NCBI GenBank assembly: GCA_963576785.1
Contig: OY756141.1
Coordinates: 2,728,001-2,792,000, forward strand
Length of the DNA: 64,000 bases
Source of the DNA: Chlorophyllum brunneum
Taxonomy: Eukaryota; Basidiomycota; Agaricomycetes; Agaricales; Agaricaceae
Reading direction: 5' to 3'
In this document: piece after piece, positions 53,304 through 63,793 of the stretch
Layout of the letters: the number at the start of each line of letters is the position of its first letter
How positions within the stretch are numbered: the first letter of the stretch is position 1
Program-made: the position numbers and the translations under genes
Notes under the pieces: model-generated
What the model was told of the DNA's origin: nothing
What the model saw: only the letters and a program-made list of their open reading frames with translations
Databases searched by the model: none

Positions 53304-54568
53304 ATGTCCCCCAAGGATCTACCAGACATCCAAAAAGCATGGCTTGTTGCTCGCCAAGGAAAACCTGCGCGTGCGCTCGAACTAGTGACTGACTGGCCAG
53401 TGCCCAAGAAATTGAAGTCAGGCGAAGTGCTCATCCGCATCCAAGCGGGAGCCCTTAATCCAGTGCAAGTACACAAGTCTCACTTTTTACGATAGCAACT
53501 CACTCATGGGACAGTGGTTGGAAATTAATGAAAGTTGTACCGAGCTTCATCGCGCACCGACCACATGTTGCAGAGCACGACCTGGCGGGGGTCGTCGTCG
53601 ACCCCAATGGAACCCAATTTAAAAATGGCGACGAGGTGTTTGGGTGGATTCCTACTGGTGGACTTTCCTTTAGGTCCAAAGTAATCACCCCCCACTGACG
53701 TCACCACAGTGCTCTCAATGAAAACTCGCCAAGGCGCTTTGGGCCAATTTGTCCGTGTCCCTGCGGATCACCTCGTCCTTCGGCCGCCGACCGTAACTCC
53801 AGTTCAGGCTGCTGGCTTATCCCTGACAGGTTTAACAGCCTATCAAGCTCTCTTTGGTATTGCGAAGCTCGAAGCGGACCAGACTGTGTTTATCAGTGGT
53901 GGCAGTACCGCCGTCGGTGCTTTCGCCATCCAACTCGCCAAAGCCGTCGGCGCAAAGGTTATCGCGACTGCATCTGGAAAGAACGAAGGCTTTGTTCGTG
54001 ATCTCGGGGCGGACGAGTTTATCGACTACACGAAGCTGGACGTTCCAAAGTATCTGGCAGAACGAGCTCCCTCTCCTAAATTCAATGTCATCCTCGACGC
54101 CGTCGGCTCTGCCGATGCTACCTTGTACACCATGAGCGAGGCTTACCTTTCTCCTAATGGTGTTTTTGTCACAACTGGACCATTACCCCAAAAAACTTCC
54201 GTCGCCGAGTTTTGGAAGCTCCTGAAGACTTTCGGCGCCATCATTACACCTCATTGGCTTGGAGGAACGAAGCGCGAATACAGGTGTGTGCGACTTTTTT
54301 GTATTCCAATTTCCTAGCTTACCTGGGAACAGGGTGGTTTTGGTTGCTAACAATCCCAGGCACCTCGAAGCTCTCCAGAAGTTTGTCGTTGACGGTAATT
54401 CCTAATCTTTTTGCAGCTTCTGGGCTGACTGGCGTTATCCCAGGATCTGTGAGACCAATTATAGACTCAGTTTTCGATTTCGACCATGTTCCCGAGGCTT
54501 ACGAGCGCATTATGACGAACCGTGCAACAGGCAAGGTTGTAGTCAAGATGGATCCTAGGGTGGACTAG
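53304..54568 (+). CDS. Zinc-independent MDR-family oxidoreductase (quinone/enoyl reductase-like)
   Basis: The start is MSPKDLPDIQKAWLVARQGK. The catalytic domain has GEVLIRIQAGALNPVGWKLM, HDLAGVVVDPNG and GDEVFGWIP. The Rossmann part has LSLTGLTAYQALFGIAKLEA, VFISGGSTAVGAFAIQLAKA and VGAKVIATASGKNEGFVRDL, then GADEFIDY, and PKFNVILDAVGS. The end is DSVFDFDHVPEAYERIMTN with GKVVVKMDPRVD. The GGSTAVG nucleotide loop and the absence of zinc-ligand Cys place it with NADPH-dependent quinone oxidoreductase or trans-enoyl reductase-like proteins. The substrate is unknown. The first intron (53465-53514) restores NPVGWK only with a GC donor (CAGT|GCAAGT). The last intron ends at CCCAG (near 54450), not at an earlier TTGCAG. 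Confidence 0.88.
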
Positions 54569-54730
54569 CGCTGTAGCCAGAAAGTGCCTTGGCTACTCCA
54601 TCACAATAAATTATGTTGGCCTGAAATTTTTGAGTTAACTTGGGTGCAAGGCGCATTATACTTAGTCAGGTCATTTACACGCTAGTGACACCGCGATAGA
54701 AGGGACATCAACCTTGTCCTTAGCTTTCCG

Positions 54731-55353
54731 CATGCGTGCATTCGTGACCATTGGTTCGACAAAATTTGACGCCCTCATCGCTGAAGTTTTGTCTTCACGA
54801 ACACTCAATGCACTGAAAGCCCGAGGGTATGGGAGGTTGACTGTCCAGTGCGGAAATTCCACTTTTGACCACTCTGTGTTGGTCGCCAAAGGAGAGACAG
54901 CGCTCCTCTCCCTGGAAGGTGTATCAATAGAGATTTGGAAGTTCAAGCCCTCTTTGCGAGAGGAATATGATAAAGCAGACCTCATAATTAGCCACGCAGG
55001 TCAGAAAGGAACCTGCTCTCTGTATGCATTGGTGCTGACTGCCGTGAACAGGCTCCGGAACGATCATCGAGATTCTTCGCCTCCCGAAGCCGCTTATCGT
55101 TATACCCAATTCCTCGCTACTTCATAACCACCAAGAAGAGCTTGCCCAGGCATTGGAAACACAAGGTCACCTCAAATCGAGCACAATCGAGTACTTGCTG
55201 CCTCCCATGCCTAAGTAACTGGCACTGACTATAGAATTCAGAGATCTCGCAGAAACAATCACGCAGTTTGATAAAGATACCATCATACCATTCCCTGCGT
55301 TCGACGGTAGCAGATTCAGACAACTATTGGACGAAGAGATGGGCTTTGTGTGA
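54731..55353 (+). CDS. ALG13: UDP-GlcNAc transferase subunit ALG13
   Basis: The start MRAFVTIGSTKFDALIAEVL is the ALG13 signature, followed by GYGRLTVQCGNSTF, GVSIEIWKFKPSLREEYDKA, DLIISHAG and, across an intron, SGTIIEILRLPKPLIVIPNS. Then come LLHNHQEELAQALETQGHLK and the end FRQLLDEEMGFV. ALG13 is the catalytic GT28-type half of the UDP-GlcNAc:GlcNAc-PP-dolichol transferase. It is held at the cytosolic face of the ER by ALG14 and adds the second GlcNAc of the N-glycan precursor. Three exons with GT-AG introns at about 55000-55051 and 55193-55230. The stop is 72 bp before the TRM9 start. Confidence 0.94.
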
Positions 55354-55425
55354 ACTCCGTTATCAATCACTACTGTTATGATTTATTATTTCTTCTTTCT
55401 CCTGAACCACCATCTTCACACCACA

Positions 55426-56410
55426 ATGACGCCGAAAGCAGTCTACGAGGTTAATGTTGATCTTGATCCAGCAACTTACGAGACTCAGAACGTCCACGCG
55501 ATCTATGACACAATTGCTAGTCATTTTTCAAGCACCAGATACAAAGTAATTGGTCGCAATCCTCATCTTGCCAACCCCTCTTGACATCAGACTCGAGTTA
55601 GCCATGGCCAATCATCGCAACGTTTCTCTCGGAGTTACCTGATGGATGGATCGGACTGGATTCCGGCACAGGAAATGGGAAATACCTCCCACTCGACCGG
55701 GGGGGAAAGACTTGGATGATCGGTCTGGATAGAAGCACCAATTTGCTAAGGATCGCCCGACACGCTGGGGGCAAGGCGCGGGAGGTCGTGTTAGGGAACG
55801 TGTTAGATCACTGCTGGAGGACGCACGCCTTTGTATGTGGACCTGAATGCTCTTTTGACTACATTTTACTCAGGAGATTATGTGCAGGACTATGCTATTT
55901 CAATCGCCACAATTCATCACCTTGCCACATCCACGAGACGAATCCTTGCGGTCCAAGTAGGTCCTCCTGTCTTTCGACGACAGCCCCTCCCCTCCTGAAA
56001 CCAGTGATCAGCGTCTCCTCCAAGCAGTATCACCCACGCATGGACGCATTCTTATTTATGTATGGGCAATCGAACAGGATCAGCTTTCCAAGAGGGTCAT
56101 ACCACAAGGCGAGCCAAGTGAAGCAAGACTGGGACGAGACGTCATCGTGCCGTGGGTGTTGTCCGAACAAAACGCTCTGAAGAGTCCAGATCCACCTGAA
56201 GGCACCCAGGAGCGGGTTTACAACCGATATTATCACATGTTTGCGAAGGATGAACTGATGGGCCTCGTTTCTGAAGCTGCCCTAGCACTGGGTCTCATAG
56301 TCGGCGAAGCCATCAGACAACCGCCATCAACCCAAGGGGTGGAAGTCGTGCAGGATGGTTGGGAGAAGTCGAATTATTATGTAGAACTTCGGCGTTGGAG
56401 TATTTCGTGA
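55426..56410 (+). CDS. TRM9: tRNA (uracil-5-)-methyltransferase TRM9
   Basis: The start MTPKAVYEVNVDLDPATYET is followed by QNVHAIYDTIASHFSSTRYK, then, after an intron, PWPIIATFLSELPDGWIGLD. The SAM loop reads SGTGNGKYL (usually GCGNGKYL), followed by GLDRSTNLLRIA, VLGNVLDHCWR, and DYAISIATIHHLATSTRRI. The family tail is GRILIYVWAIEQDQLSKRVI, PWVLSEQNALKSPD, and RVYNRYYHMFAKDELMGLVS. TRM9 makes the methyl ester of mcm5U at the wobble base of tRNAArg and tRNAGlu, with Trm112 as partner. The loop Gly-Thr-Gly-Asn-Gly replaces the usual Cys by Thr, a conservative change. At least three introns. Confidence 0.93.
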
Positions 56411-56497
56411 CCCTGCAATCTCAGTGTCCAGCCCGAAAACAAGGTACATTGAAAGCGTGCGGAAGAAAGAGTCGAAAGTGATGGTACATGAATGGAT

Positions 56498-57231
56498 CTA
56501 CTCGCTGGCAGCCATGACTATGACATTTGTTAGATGAGATAATAGCACGGAGGATGATGGTACTTACTAGCATTGATCAGGTCGCCTCCGCTGTCCCGTA
56601 ATGCACGTACAGCCTTCGCTCTTGTGCAGTTTACCTGCTGCATCACTAAATCAATATCCTTGGGGTCAACGCCAGTCTCATCCACAGGTCCGTCATCCTC
56701 GGGCTCATTCAACTCAGGAAGCTCATCATCGTCCCCAGATACACCAGCTGCGGCCGCGTCGATGGCCGCTGCATTTGCGGTGCTGGAAGCCAGCTGCTGG
56801 GCAGCAGAGAGCTGAGCGTGCGAGTTCATGTCCTCAATCTACACCGAATCCTCATGAGTTCTCGCAGTAATTTTCGTGATAGGCACGCGTACCTTAGCCT
56901 CGCCGAACACAATATAGCAGTCGCTGTTTGGAGACTTGTAGACATCGGGAGATGCTAAGACGAAGAGGATCTGCAGCAAACTTTTACGCGTCGTTCATAT
57001 ATGTGTATGCAAGGAACATACGTTCTTGGGCCGCCTGAGCGTGACACGAGTAATGCCGGGAACTTTCTTCAAACCCAGGCTCAGGAGTGCTTTCCTGGCC
57101 TTGCGTTCAGAACGAGACTGGATTTTTTCAAGGGCAGCAGTGGAAGTGGGATCTTCCTCTAGTTCTTGCTCGTGCTCATGACCCTCGTGGTCAGAGTGAT
57201 CAGACGTAACTTCTTCGATATGTGCAGACAT
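56498..57231 (-). CDS. EGD2: Nascent polypeptide-associated complex alpha subunit (EGD2)
   Basis: The acidic N-terminus is [20 protein letters not shown]. The NAC domain follows: [25 protein letters not shown], then across an intron [16 protein letters not shown] and [10 protein letters not shown] linker with AINE-poor low complexity ([16 protein letters not shown]) leads to the UBA domain: [35 protein letters not shown], ending MAASE. The last exon codes only IMAASE and stop. NAC binds nascent chains at the ribosome exit with the beta subunit and controls SRP access. Length and domain order match the family. Confidence 0.95.
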
Positions 57232-57537
57232 CTGGTAAGAATGTCAGTGCATCCTGAACAGAGTAGCAGGATCCATCCCTGGTCGCGAGAAGTAGTATGA
57301 CAAGACCTGACTGCTGGTGCTTTTACACGGGGTAAACTGAGATAACGAACCTTTCGAAATTATGGACGGACGAGATCGGCGGGCTCGACGGCGAGAGTGG
57401 CGACGACACTCGAAGCCGCTTCGAGAAGGTTATTTGGCGCAGTTGACAGCTGTTTACCGAGCCCTTCCGACGCAAACTAATTACATCCAAGTCCTCGATC
57501 CCGAAATTATGCCATTTCGCCTTCGGATTCCATTCCA
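57232..57537. promoter_or_regulatory. Bidirectional promoter of EGD2 and TSC1
   Basis: The 306 bp between the divergent start codons. An open frame from 57362 runs out of frame with TSC1 and is considered a shadow. Confidence 0.4.
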
Positions 57538-60525
57538 ATGTCCATCAGCCTCCCCCGCCAGATACGCGCTGTTCTTGATGATGCTCCGGACGCCTTGCCC
57601 CTGGATGAGCTTCTAGTCCTCGTTGATGACTTCATTGTGGAATGTTCGTCCTCTGAGGAGCCAGACGTATTGATCACGCAATTCGAGGAGGATCTGCAGG
57701 CCGTGCACCACGAAGCCGTTGATTATTCGAATCTGCGTCAGGCAGAAACGTTCTTGACTATACTGCGCCGCCTTGCACCCGTAATCCCATCCACATCTGT
57801 AATCGCATGGTTCGAAACCGTCTTTCGACCTGCTTTACGTGAACCCAGATTAGCAACTTTCCCCATCAACTACGCCAAAGAACTCATTATTCAGGCCCTA
57901 AAGAGTGATCACGATATCCATTCTGATAGGGTTGAAAATTATAGGACGCGAGTGGCAGGTTTTAGAAAACGGCTTTTTGACCTGTATCTTTTGGACGCGT
58001 TCAACGAAGGTTCAGGGAGTGATGTTTTGGAATGGGCGGGACTGGACGGGGAGGAACGAGGAAGGAGGACACGTTGGAAAGAGAATTTGGAAGATGTTCT
58101 TACCAGATATGGGCAAGAAAATCCAGAGGTAGACTTTTGTAGTTTGTTTGTTAGCGCCGCTATTAATGCAGGAATCAGGATCTTTTCACAGAGATTCTTG
58201 CACACTTTACAAACCCATCCGCTCGGCTCCAGCTTTTTACGCTACTGAATTTGCTTTCATCTCAACCCTCATATTCCGTCGTAGCCCCTGTTCTATCCAA
58301 ACATGTGCTCCTGCGCCATATCCTGCTATCCATGTTTCTGGACAATTCCTCAACAGTGTGCACTGCAGGATTGACTTTCCTGGTCAAATCCCTACCCTAT
58401 ATTGCCGTTTACGCCCGGGAGCAGCTCCGATTCTTCCTTCCACGGCTTCTTGCGGCGCTCGCGAGAGTCCTTACCTGGAAGGAACGCTATCCCACGTTAC
58501 CGGGAACAGGAGAGGAACCTCCTGATCCTCAGCTGGAGCGAGAACTGGTCGAAATCACGCATAAGAGGTTGAACGTACGACCAGACATTCAATGGCAGCG
58601 ATTGGAAATGACATTTAACGCAACCACTTCACTTCCGCCTGATGCACGCCCTTTTTTCTCTATGCTCTTTTACCTATACCCATCTAATGTCCTCAGATTC
58701 CTGCGCAGCCCAGTTGCGTACCTTATCTCATATGACCTTGACAGCCCCTATATGGAGGGCTGGAAAGATGCCCTTGATGAAGACGAGATCAGGCGGAAGA
58801 GCGAGGTAGGAGACCAGCTTGGCTAGCTTCCCCGCCATCCATTGATGTTATATTATTAGAATCTACTTCGGGAACATATATGCCATCCGCTTTTGATATG
58901 GAAAGATGGTTCGCATGAACTGTCGGGGTCTGAATTCTGGTCAAAATATCCAATACAGCGCATTATTAGTGAAGCTATGATGATGGATGTTCGCAATCTA
59001 GCCGCCGGACTTCGCGAAAAATACGGATACACGGCCTCCAACGATCTCCCGCCTCCCTCGGATGGAGAACCGGCGGAGGAACCAGAGGTAAAAGAGGAAG
59101 TGCCCGTAGGTACGGGTGAAAGGGGGAACCAACAAGCAACACCACCCCAAGATCAGACAAACAAAAGTTTTGAATCGCCCTCACGCTTCATCACCCCACT
59201 TGATCTTTCGAGTGGCAAAGCCATCGTTTCCTTGGCCGACATGGTGCATGCTACCAACGCACTAAAAGCCAATATTGATGTGGAGTTCGTTGCTCCGGAC
59301 GTACAATGGATGGAGAATCTACCTTCACGATCGCCTTCACCTTCGAAACAACAGCGTCAGGTCTCGCAGAGAACAGCTGAAACTGAACCTACGAATATGG
59401 GGAATGTTGCGCAGGCGATTTCGGGCTTGCAGCGGGAAGTATTGTTACTTCGAAATGAGCTCAACTTTGAGCTTTGGATCCAGAGGGAGAATGTTAAACA
59501 CATCGGAAGGTTATATCAGGATCGTATTTTGATGAAGAGCGCAGAGGCCGAACGCCAAGGTCTTGTGAGTGTGTTATCTCATAACAAATTTCACTGAAGC
59601 TCAATTGATGCTGCCGTTGCAGTACAACAAATTGCGGAAATATCGCTCGCAGGTTATAGCCCTGGAGGACGAACTACGACAACACAAACAACAGGCATCT
59701 TCTGCGAAGAACAAATACGCCGACTGGAATACGGAGCTGCAGAAGAAGCTCAAGGAGTTACGTGAGGAGAAGAAAGGCTGGATATCTGAGGCTGCAACAC
59801 TCCGCGGTGCTGAGAAAGAGGCCAAGGTAAGCTCGTGTCAATTCCTCCGCTGAGGGTGTCAGGTGACAGACAACCTTATGAACGCTAGGCCTTGTTTGTT
59901 GCTCAGGCCAAACTGCTTGCCGAAGCAGCTAAACACGTTATCGAGTTGCAAACGCAACAGAAAGAAAATCAGCACAAGATTGACAGGCTGCGGGACTATG
60001 AGCGCCAGATAGAACAGCACATAAAAATTCAGAAGCTTTGGTACGTATCAGCAGTTGGGTCTCTGGGCCTTCCTGTAATCCGACACTCTGGCACAGGGAT
60101 CAGGACTATGCAAAATTCAACGCTCGTGGAGAGGAATTAGTCACTATGCAGAACGACATGCAACAGCTCAGGTTGCTCCTGCAAAGTTACGAGAAGACGC
60201 AAGGGAAAATGGAAGAGGGTGCTCGGTATTGCCTTTATGTTAGTTGTCGCGGAAGTTGCCACTCAATTGTTGTTCAAGTGCAAATCGTCGCCAGATCCAG
60301 ACCCTTGAAGCGAGGCTCACCTTGTCCAACAAGAAGGCAGAACGCCGTCCACTAGTTTCAGAACAGGATCTGCAGGCCTTTGTGGCAGAAAAAGTGTCGC
60401 TGACAGAGACTAATAAGAAGCTGCGCGAAGAGAACAGCGAGTTGCGGGATGAAATTGAGGAAGTGAGGGCGATGGTTGAAATGCTCAAGGCCCAATGCAC
60501 AGGCAAAAAAGGCTTGGTTTCATAG
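57538..60525 (+). CDS. TSC1: Hamartin homologue TSC1
   Basis: The start MSISLPRQIRAVLDDAPDAL leads into an N-terminal alpha-solenoid, with FLTILRRLAPVIPSTSVIAW, KELIIQALKSDHDIHSDRVE, VLSKHVLLRHILLSMFLDNS, TAGLTFLVKSLPYIAVYARE, LLAALARVLTWKERYP and RPFFSMLFYLYPSNVLRFLR. The latter blocks are the hamartin family core. A disordered, Ser/Pro-rich middle follows (residues about 420-540). A long coiled coil closes it: ISGLQREVLLLRNELNFELW, YNKLRKYRSQVIALEDELRQ, LLAEAAKHVIELQTQQKENQ and KVSLTETNKKLREENSELRD. TSC1 scaffolds TSC2, the GAP for the small GTPase Rheb, and so restrains TORC1. The gene is absent from budding yeast but kept in fission yeast and many basidiomycetes. At least six introns. Confidence 0.87.
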
Positions 60526-60885
60526 CCTGAGCCCAGTTCTATAGTCGCACAAGTGTAAACTCGCACCAATCGAGGTGTTGTCATTAGCGACGTCGATACC
60601 ATGCCTAATACCAGAAAGCACGATTGAGCAAGAGGATCGGATAAAGGATGCGGAGGATCCATGCAGTGATGAGTTCCAGAACGTTCGGTGACGGATTCGT
60701 TCGTTATACCCGTTAAGGCAAGTTTCAGATTCTTCGAGAACCAATTTTTTTACTTATAGCCACTCAACCCCGTCTCTCTTCACCTTCTCTATCCTAACCC
60801 ATCCATTCACCCCATCTTCACCCAACACCCTAAAAGTTTGTCGTCCATCTCCCGCCATCAACCCAATCCTAATCGCGCCATAGAA
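60526..60885. promoter_or_regulatory. HSP90 promoter region
   Basis: The 360 bp between the TSC1 stop and the HSP90 start contain a perfect three-unit heat shock element at 60674-60686 and a two-unit TTCGAGAA site at 60733-60740, followed by AACCAATTTTTT. Confidence 0.6.
60674..60686 (+). promoter_or_regulatory. Heat shock element of HSP90
   Basis: The sequence TTCCAGAACGTTC contains three alternating 5-bp units (TTC, GAA, TTC) with exact spacing, the consensus for an HSF trimer. It lies about 200 bp upstream of the HSP90 ATG, as expected for a heat-induced gene. Confidence 0.75.
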
Positions 60886-63307
60886 ATGTCCGCTGCTCCT
60901 GAGAGTTTCGGCTTCCAGGCTGAGATCAGCCAGCTGCTCGACCTTATTATCAGTAAGCTTGCACCGACCATCGCACTCACATCGGTATCCTAATAACGCG
61001 TCCAAGACACTTTCTACTCCAACAAGGAGATTTTCCTTCGGGAGATCATCTCCAACAGCTCTGATGCGCTTGATAAAATCCGTTACGCGTCACTAACCGA
61101 CCCTTCGGCCCTCGAGACTGAGACGGAGCTTTACATTCGCATCACCCCTGACAAGGAGAACAAAATCCTTACCCTTCGTGATACCGGTATTGGTATGACC
61201 AAGGCTGACCTTGTCAACAATCTTGGCACTATTGCCAAGTCTGGCACGAAGGTATGTTGACATCTTGTATAATCATTGTCCTAGTGTTCCTGATCTTAAT
61301 CCATCCAGGGTTTCATGGAGGCTCTTAATGCTGGTGCTGATATTTCCATGATCGGTCAATTCGGTGTCGGTTTCTACTCTGCATACCTCGTCGCCGAACG
61401 CGTCCAGGTCATCTCGAAGCACAATGACGATGAGCAGTATATCTGGGAGTCTGCTGCTGGTGGCACTTTCACCATCACCCTTGACACCGTCAATCCTCCT
61501 CTCGGTCGTGGTACAGAAATCCGTCTATACATGAAGGAGGATCAGTTTGAGTACCTCGAGGAGAAGAGGATCAAGGATATCGTCAAAAAGCACTCTGAAT
61601 TTATTTCGTATCCCATTCAGCTCGCCGTAACCAAGGAAGTTGAGAAGGTGCGTCGTTACTAGTTCGTGGATTATCCAACGGCTCACACCAGTCTTAGGAA
61701 GTCGAAGACGAAGAGGAAGCCAAAGAAGAAGAGGAGGGCGAGAAGGCCAAGATTGAAGAGGTAGACGAGGACGACGAGGACAAGGAGAAGAAGAAGAAGA
61801 AGACCATCAAAGAAAAGGAGGTTACCAACGAGGAGCTCAACAAGACCAAGCCCATTTGGACGCGTAATCCTCAAGAGATCACCTCTGAGGAATATGCCTC
61901 TTTCTATAAGAGCTTGACCAATGACTGGGAAGACCATCTCGCTGTCAAACACTTCTCTGTCGAGGGTCAGCTCGAATTCAAGGCTATCCTATTTATCCCT
62001 AAGCGGTGAGTAGAGTTCTACGCTCCACTGTGGCTATTATTTAGCGGTCGCAGTGCCCCCTTCGATCTCTTTGAGTCCAAGAAGAAGCGCAACAACATCA
62101 AGCTCTACGTCCGCCGCGTCTTCATCATGGACGATTGCGAGGACCTCATTCCTGAGTATCTCAACTTCGTCAAGGGTATCGTCGACTCTGAAGATCTCCC
62201 CCTCAATATCTCCCGTGAAACTCTTCAGCAGAACAAGATCCTCAAGGTCATCCGCAAGAACCTTGTCAAGAAGACGCTCGACCTCATTACCGAGATCGCT
62301 GAGGACAAAGATAACTTCAACAAGTTCTACGAGGCCTTCGGCAAGAATATTAAGCTTGGTATCCATGAGGATGCTCAGAACCGTAGCAAACTTGCAGAGT
62401 TCCTCCGCTTTTATTCAACAAAGTCGATGGACGAGCAGATTGCTCTCAAGGGTATGTCATCTTATCAGTTTATCGTAAGACATGCCGATAGGGTTTATAG
62501 ACTACATCACCCGTATGCCCGAGGTGCAGAAGTCGATCTATTACCTCACTGGTGAATCACTCGCTGCCACCAGGGACTCTCCCTTCCTCGAGGTTCTTAA
62601 GAAGAAGGGCTTCGAGGTTCTCTTACTTGTCGATCCTATTGATGAATATGCCATCACTCAGTTGAAGGAGTTCGAGGGTAAGAAGCTGATCTGTGTGTCG
62701 AAGGAGGGTCTTGAGCTTGAGGAGACTGAGGAGGAGAAGGCTTTACGGGAGGCGGAGGCGACAGAGTATGGCGAGCTTTGCTCTACCGTCAAGGACGCCC
62801 TTGGCGAGCGTGTCGAGAAGGTCGTTGTCTCTAATCGTATTGCGGACTCTCCTTGCGTTCTCGTCACGGGTCAATTTGGCTGGTCTTCGAACATGGTAAG
62901 CTTGGATTTTGGGATGGTTTGGGCATGATGCTGACATGTTGATGTAGGAGCGTATAATGAAGGCGCAAGCTCTTCGCGACTCGTCGATGTCATCATACAT
63001 GGCTTCAAAGAAAACGCTGGAGCTGAACCCGACCAACGCTATCGTAAAGGAGCTGAAGAAGAAAGTGAAGGAAGACAAGGCGGACAAGTCTGTTCGCGAT
63101 CTGACCTTCCTGCTCTTCGAGACAGCGCTTCTGACCTCTGGGTTCTCTCTTGATGACCCGACATCGTTTGCGAAGCGTATCTACCGCATGATCTCGCTCG
63201 GTCTGGATGTTGATGAGGATGAACATGCTCCTGCCCCCGAGGCGACAGCTGAGGCTCCTGCTGCTGCTGAGGGAGCGTCGACATCGGCAATGGAGGAAAT
63301 TGACTAG
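60886..63307 (+). CDS. HSP90: Heat shock protein 90 (cytosolic)
   Basis: The start is [20 protein letters not shown]. The GHKL ATPase domain has [20 protein letters not shown] (Glu and Asn for ATP), [18 protein letters not shown] and [18 protein letters not shown] charged linker of about 60 residues is rich in Glu/Lys. The middle domain has [60 protein letters not shown] (catalytic-loop Arg) and [15 protein letters not shown]. The C-terminal dimer domain has [20 protein letters not shown] and [17 protein letters not shown]. The tail ends SAMEEID. The usual TPR-docking end is MEEVD; here Val is Ile. Client folding with Hsp70, Sti1 and p23 is expected. Six or so short introns. A perfect HSE lies upstream. 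Confidence 0.97.
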
Positions 63308-63793
63308 ATGGTTTGATGTGGTTCACGTGGTTTCTTGTTGCTTTCTTTGTCTCTTTTTTTTTGCATTGCTGTCATATCATTCACCAGTCAAGATCTCCAT
63401 CACATGTAATAATCCAAAATCAATAACACTTTTTGTCTTGGAAATCGAGGCAGATCTGGGATCCCACATTCGGGGCATGGGAAGAGCGGTGTGAGCGTGA
63501 TGTGAGCCAGGATAGGAAATGGCAGCTAGGGGCGCAGAAGTGATGCACAAGGCCAGGGGTGTGTATGGGCGCCAGTGAGGTGACGGGACAAAAAAGATGA
63601 AGTGATTCATTGAGCATATGGGTTGCGACAAACGGACGCGTCCGTTGGGTGTCAGTGTGGGTGGCTGAATATGGAAGGGTGGGGCGTGGAGGCCACGGGT
63701 TGGTTACGTCAGCAGGGAGGGGTGCAGGCTGTTGTGGCTTGTGCTCTCGACCACCATGTCCTCTTAATAGCCTTGCTCCCTCTCGCTCTCCCC
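63308..63793. other. Intergenic region after HSP90
   Basis: About 490 bp with no recognisable exon. The right half turns C/T-rich, like a 5' leader of the next plus-strand gene. Confidence 0.5.

Noticed and set aside
54399..54420. A 22-nt intron (GTAATT...TTGCAG) in the MDR gene
   Set aside because: It has perfect donor, branch and acceptor motifs, but a 49-nt intron ending at the next CCCAG gives the family sequence DGSVRPIIDSVFDF, while the short one inserts extra residues.
57362..57616. An Arg-rich 84-codon ORF at the start of TSC1
   Set aside because: Out of frame with the hamartin domain; the ATG at 57538 starts the conserved frame.
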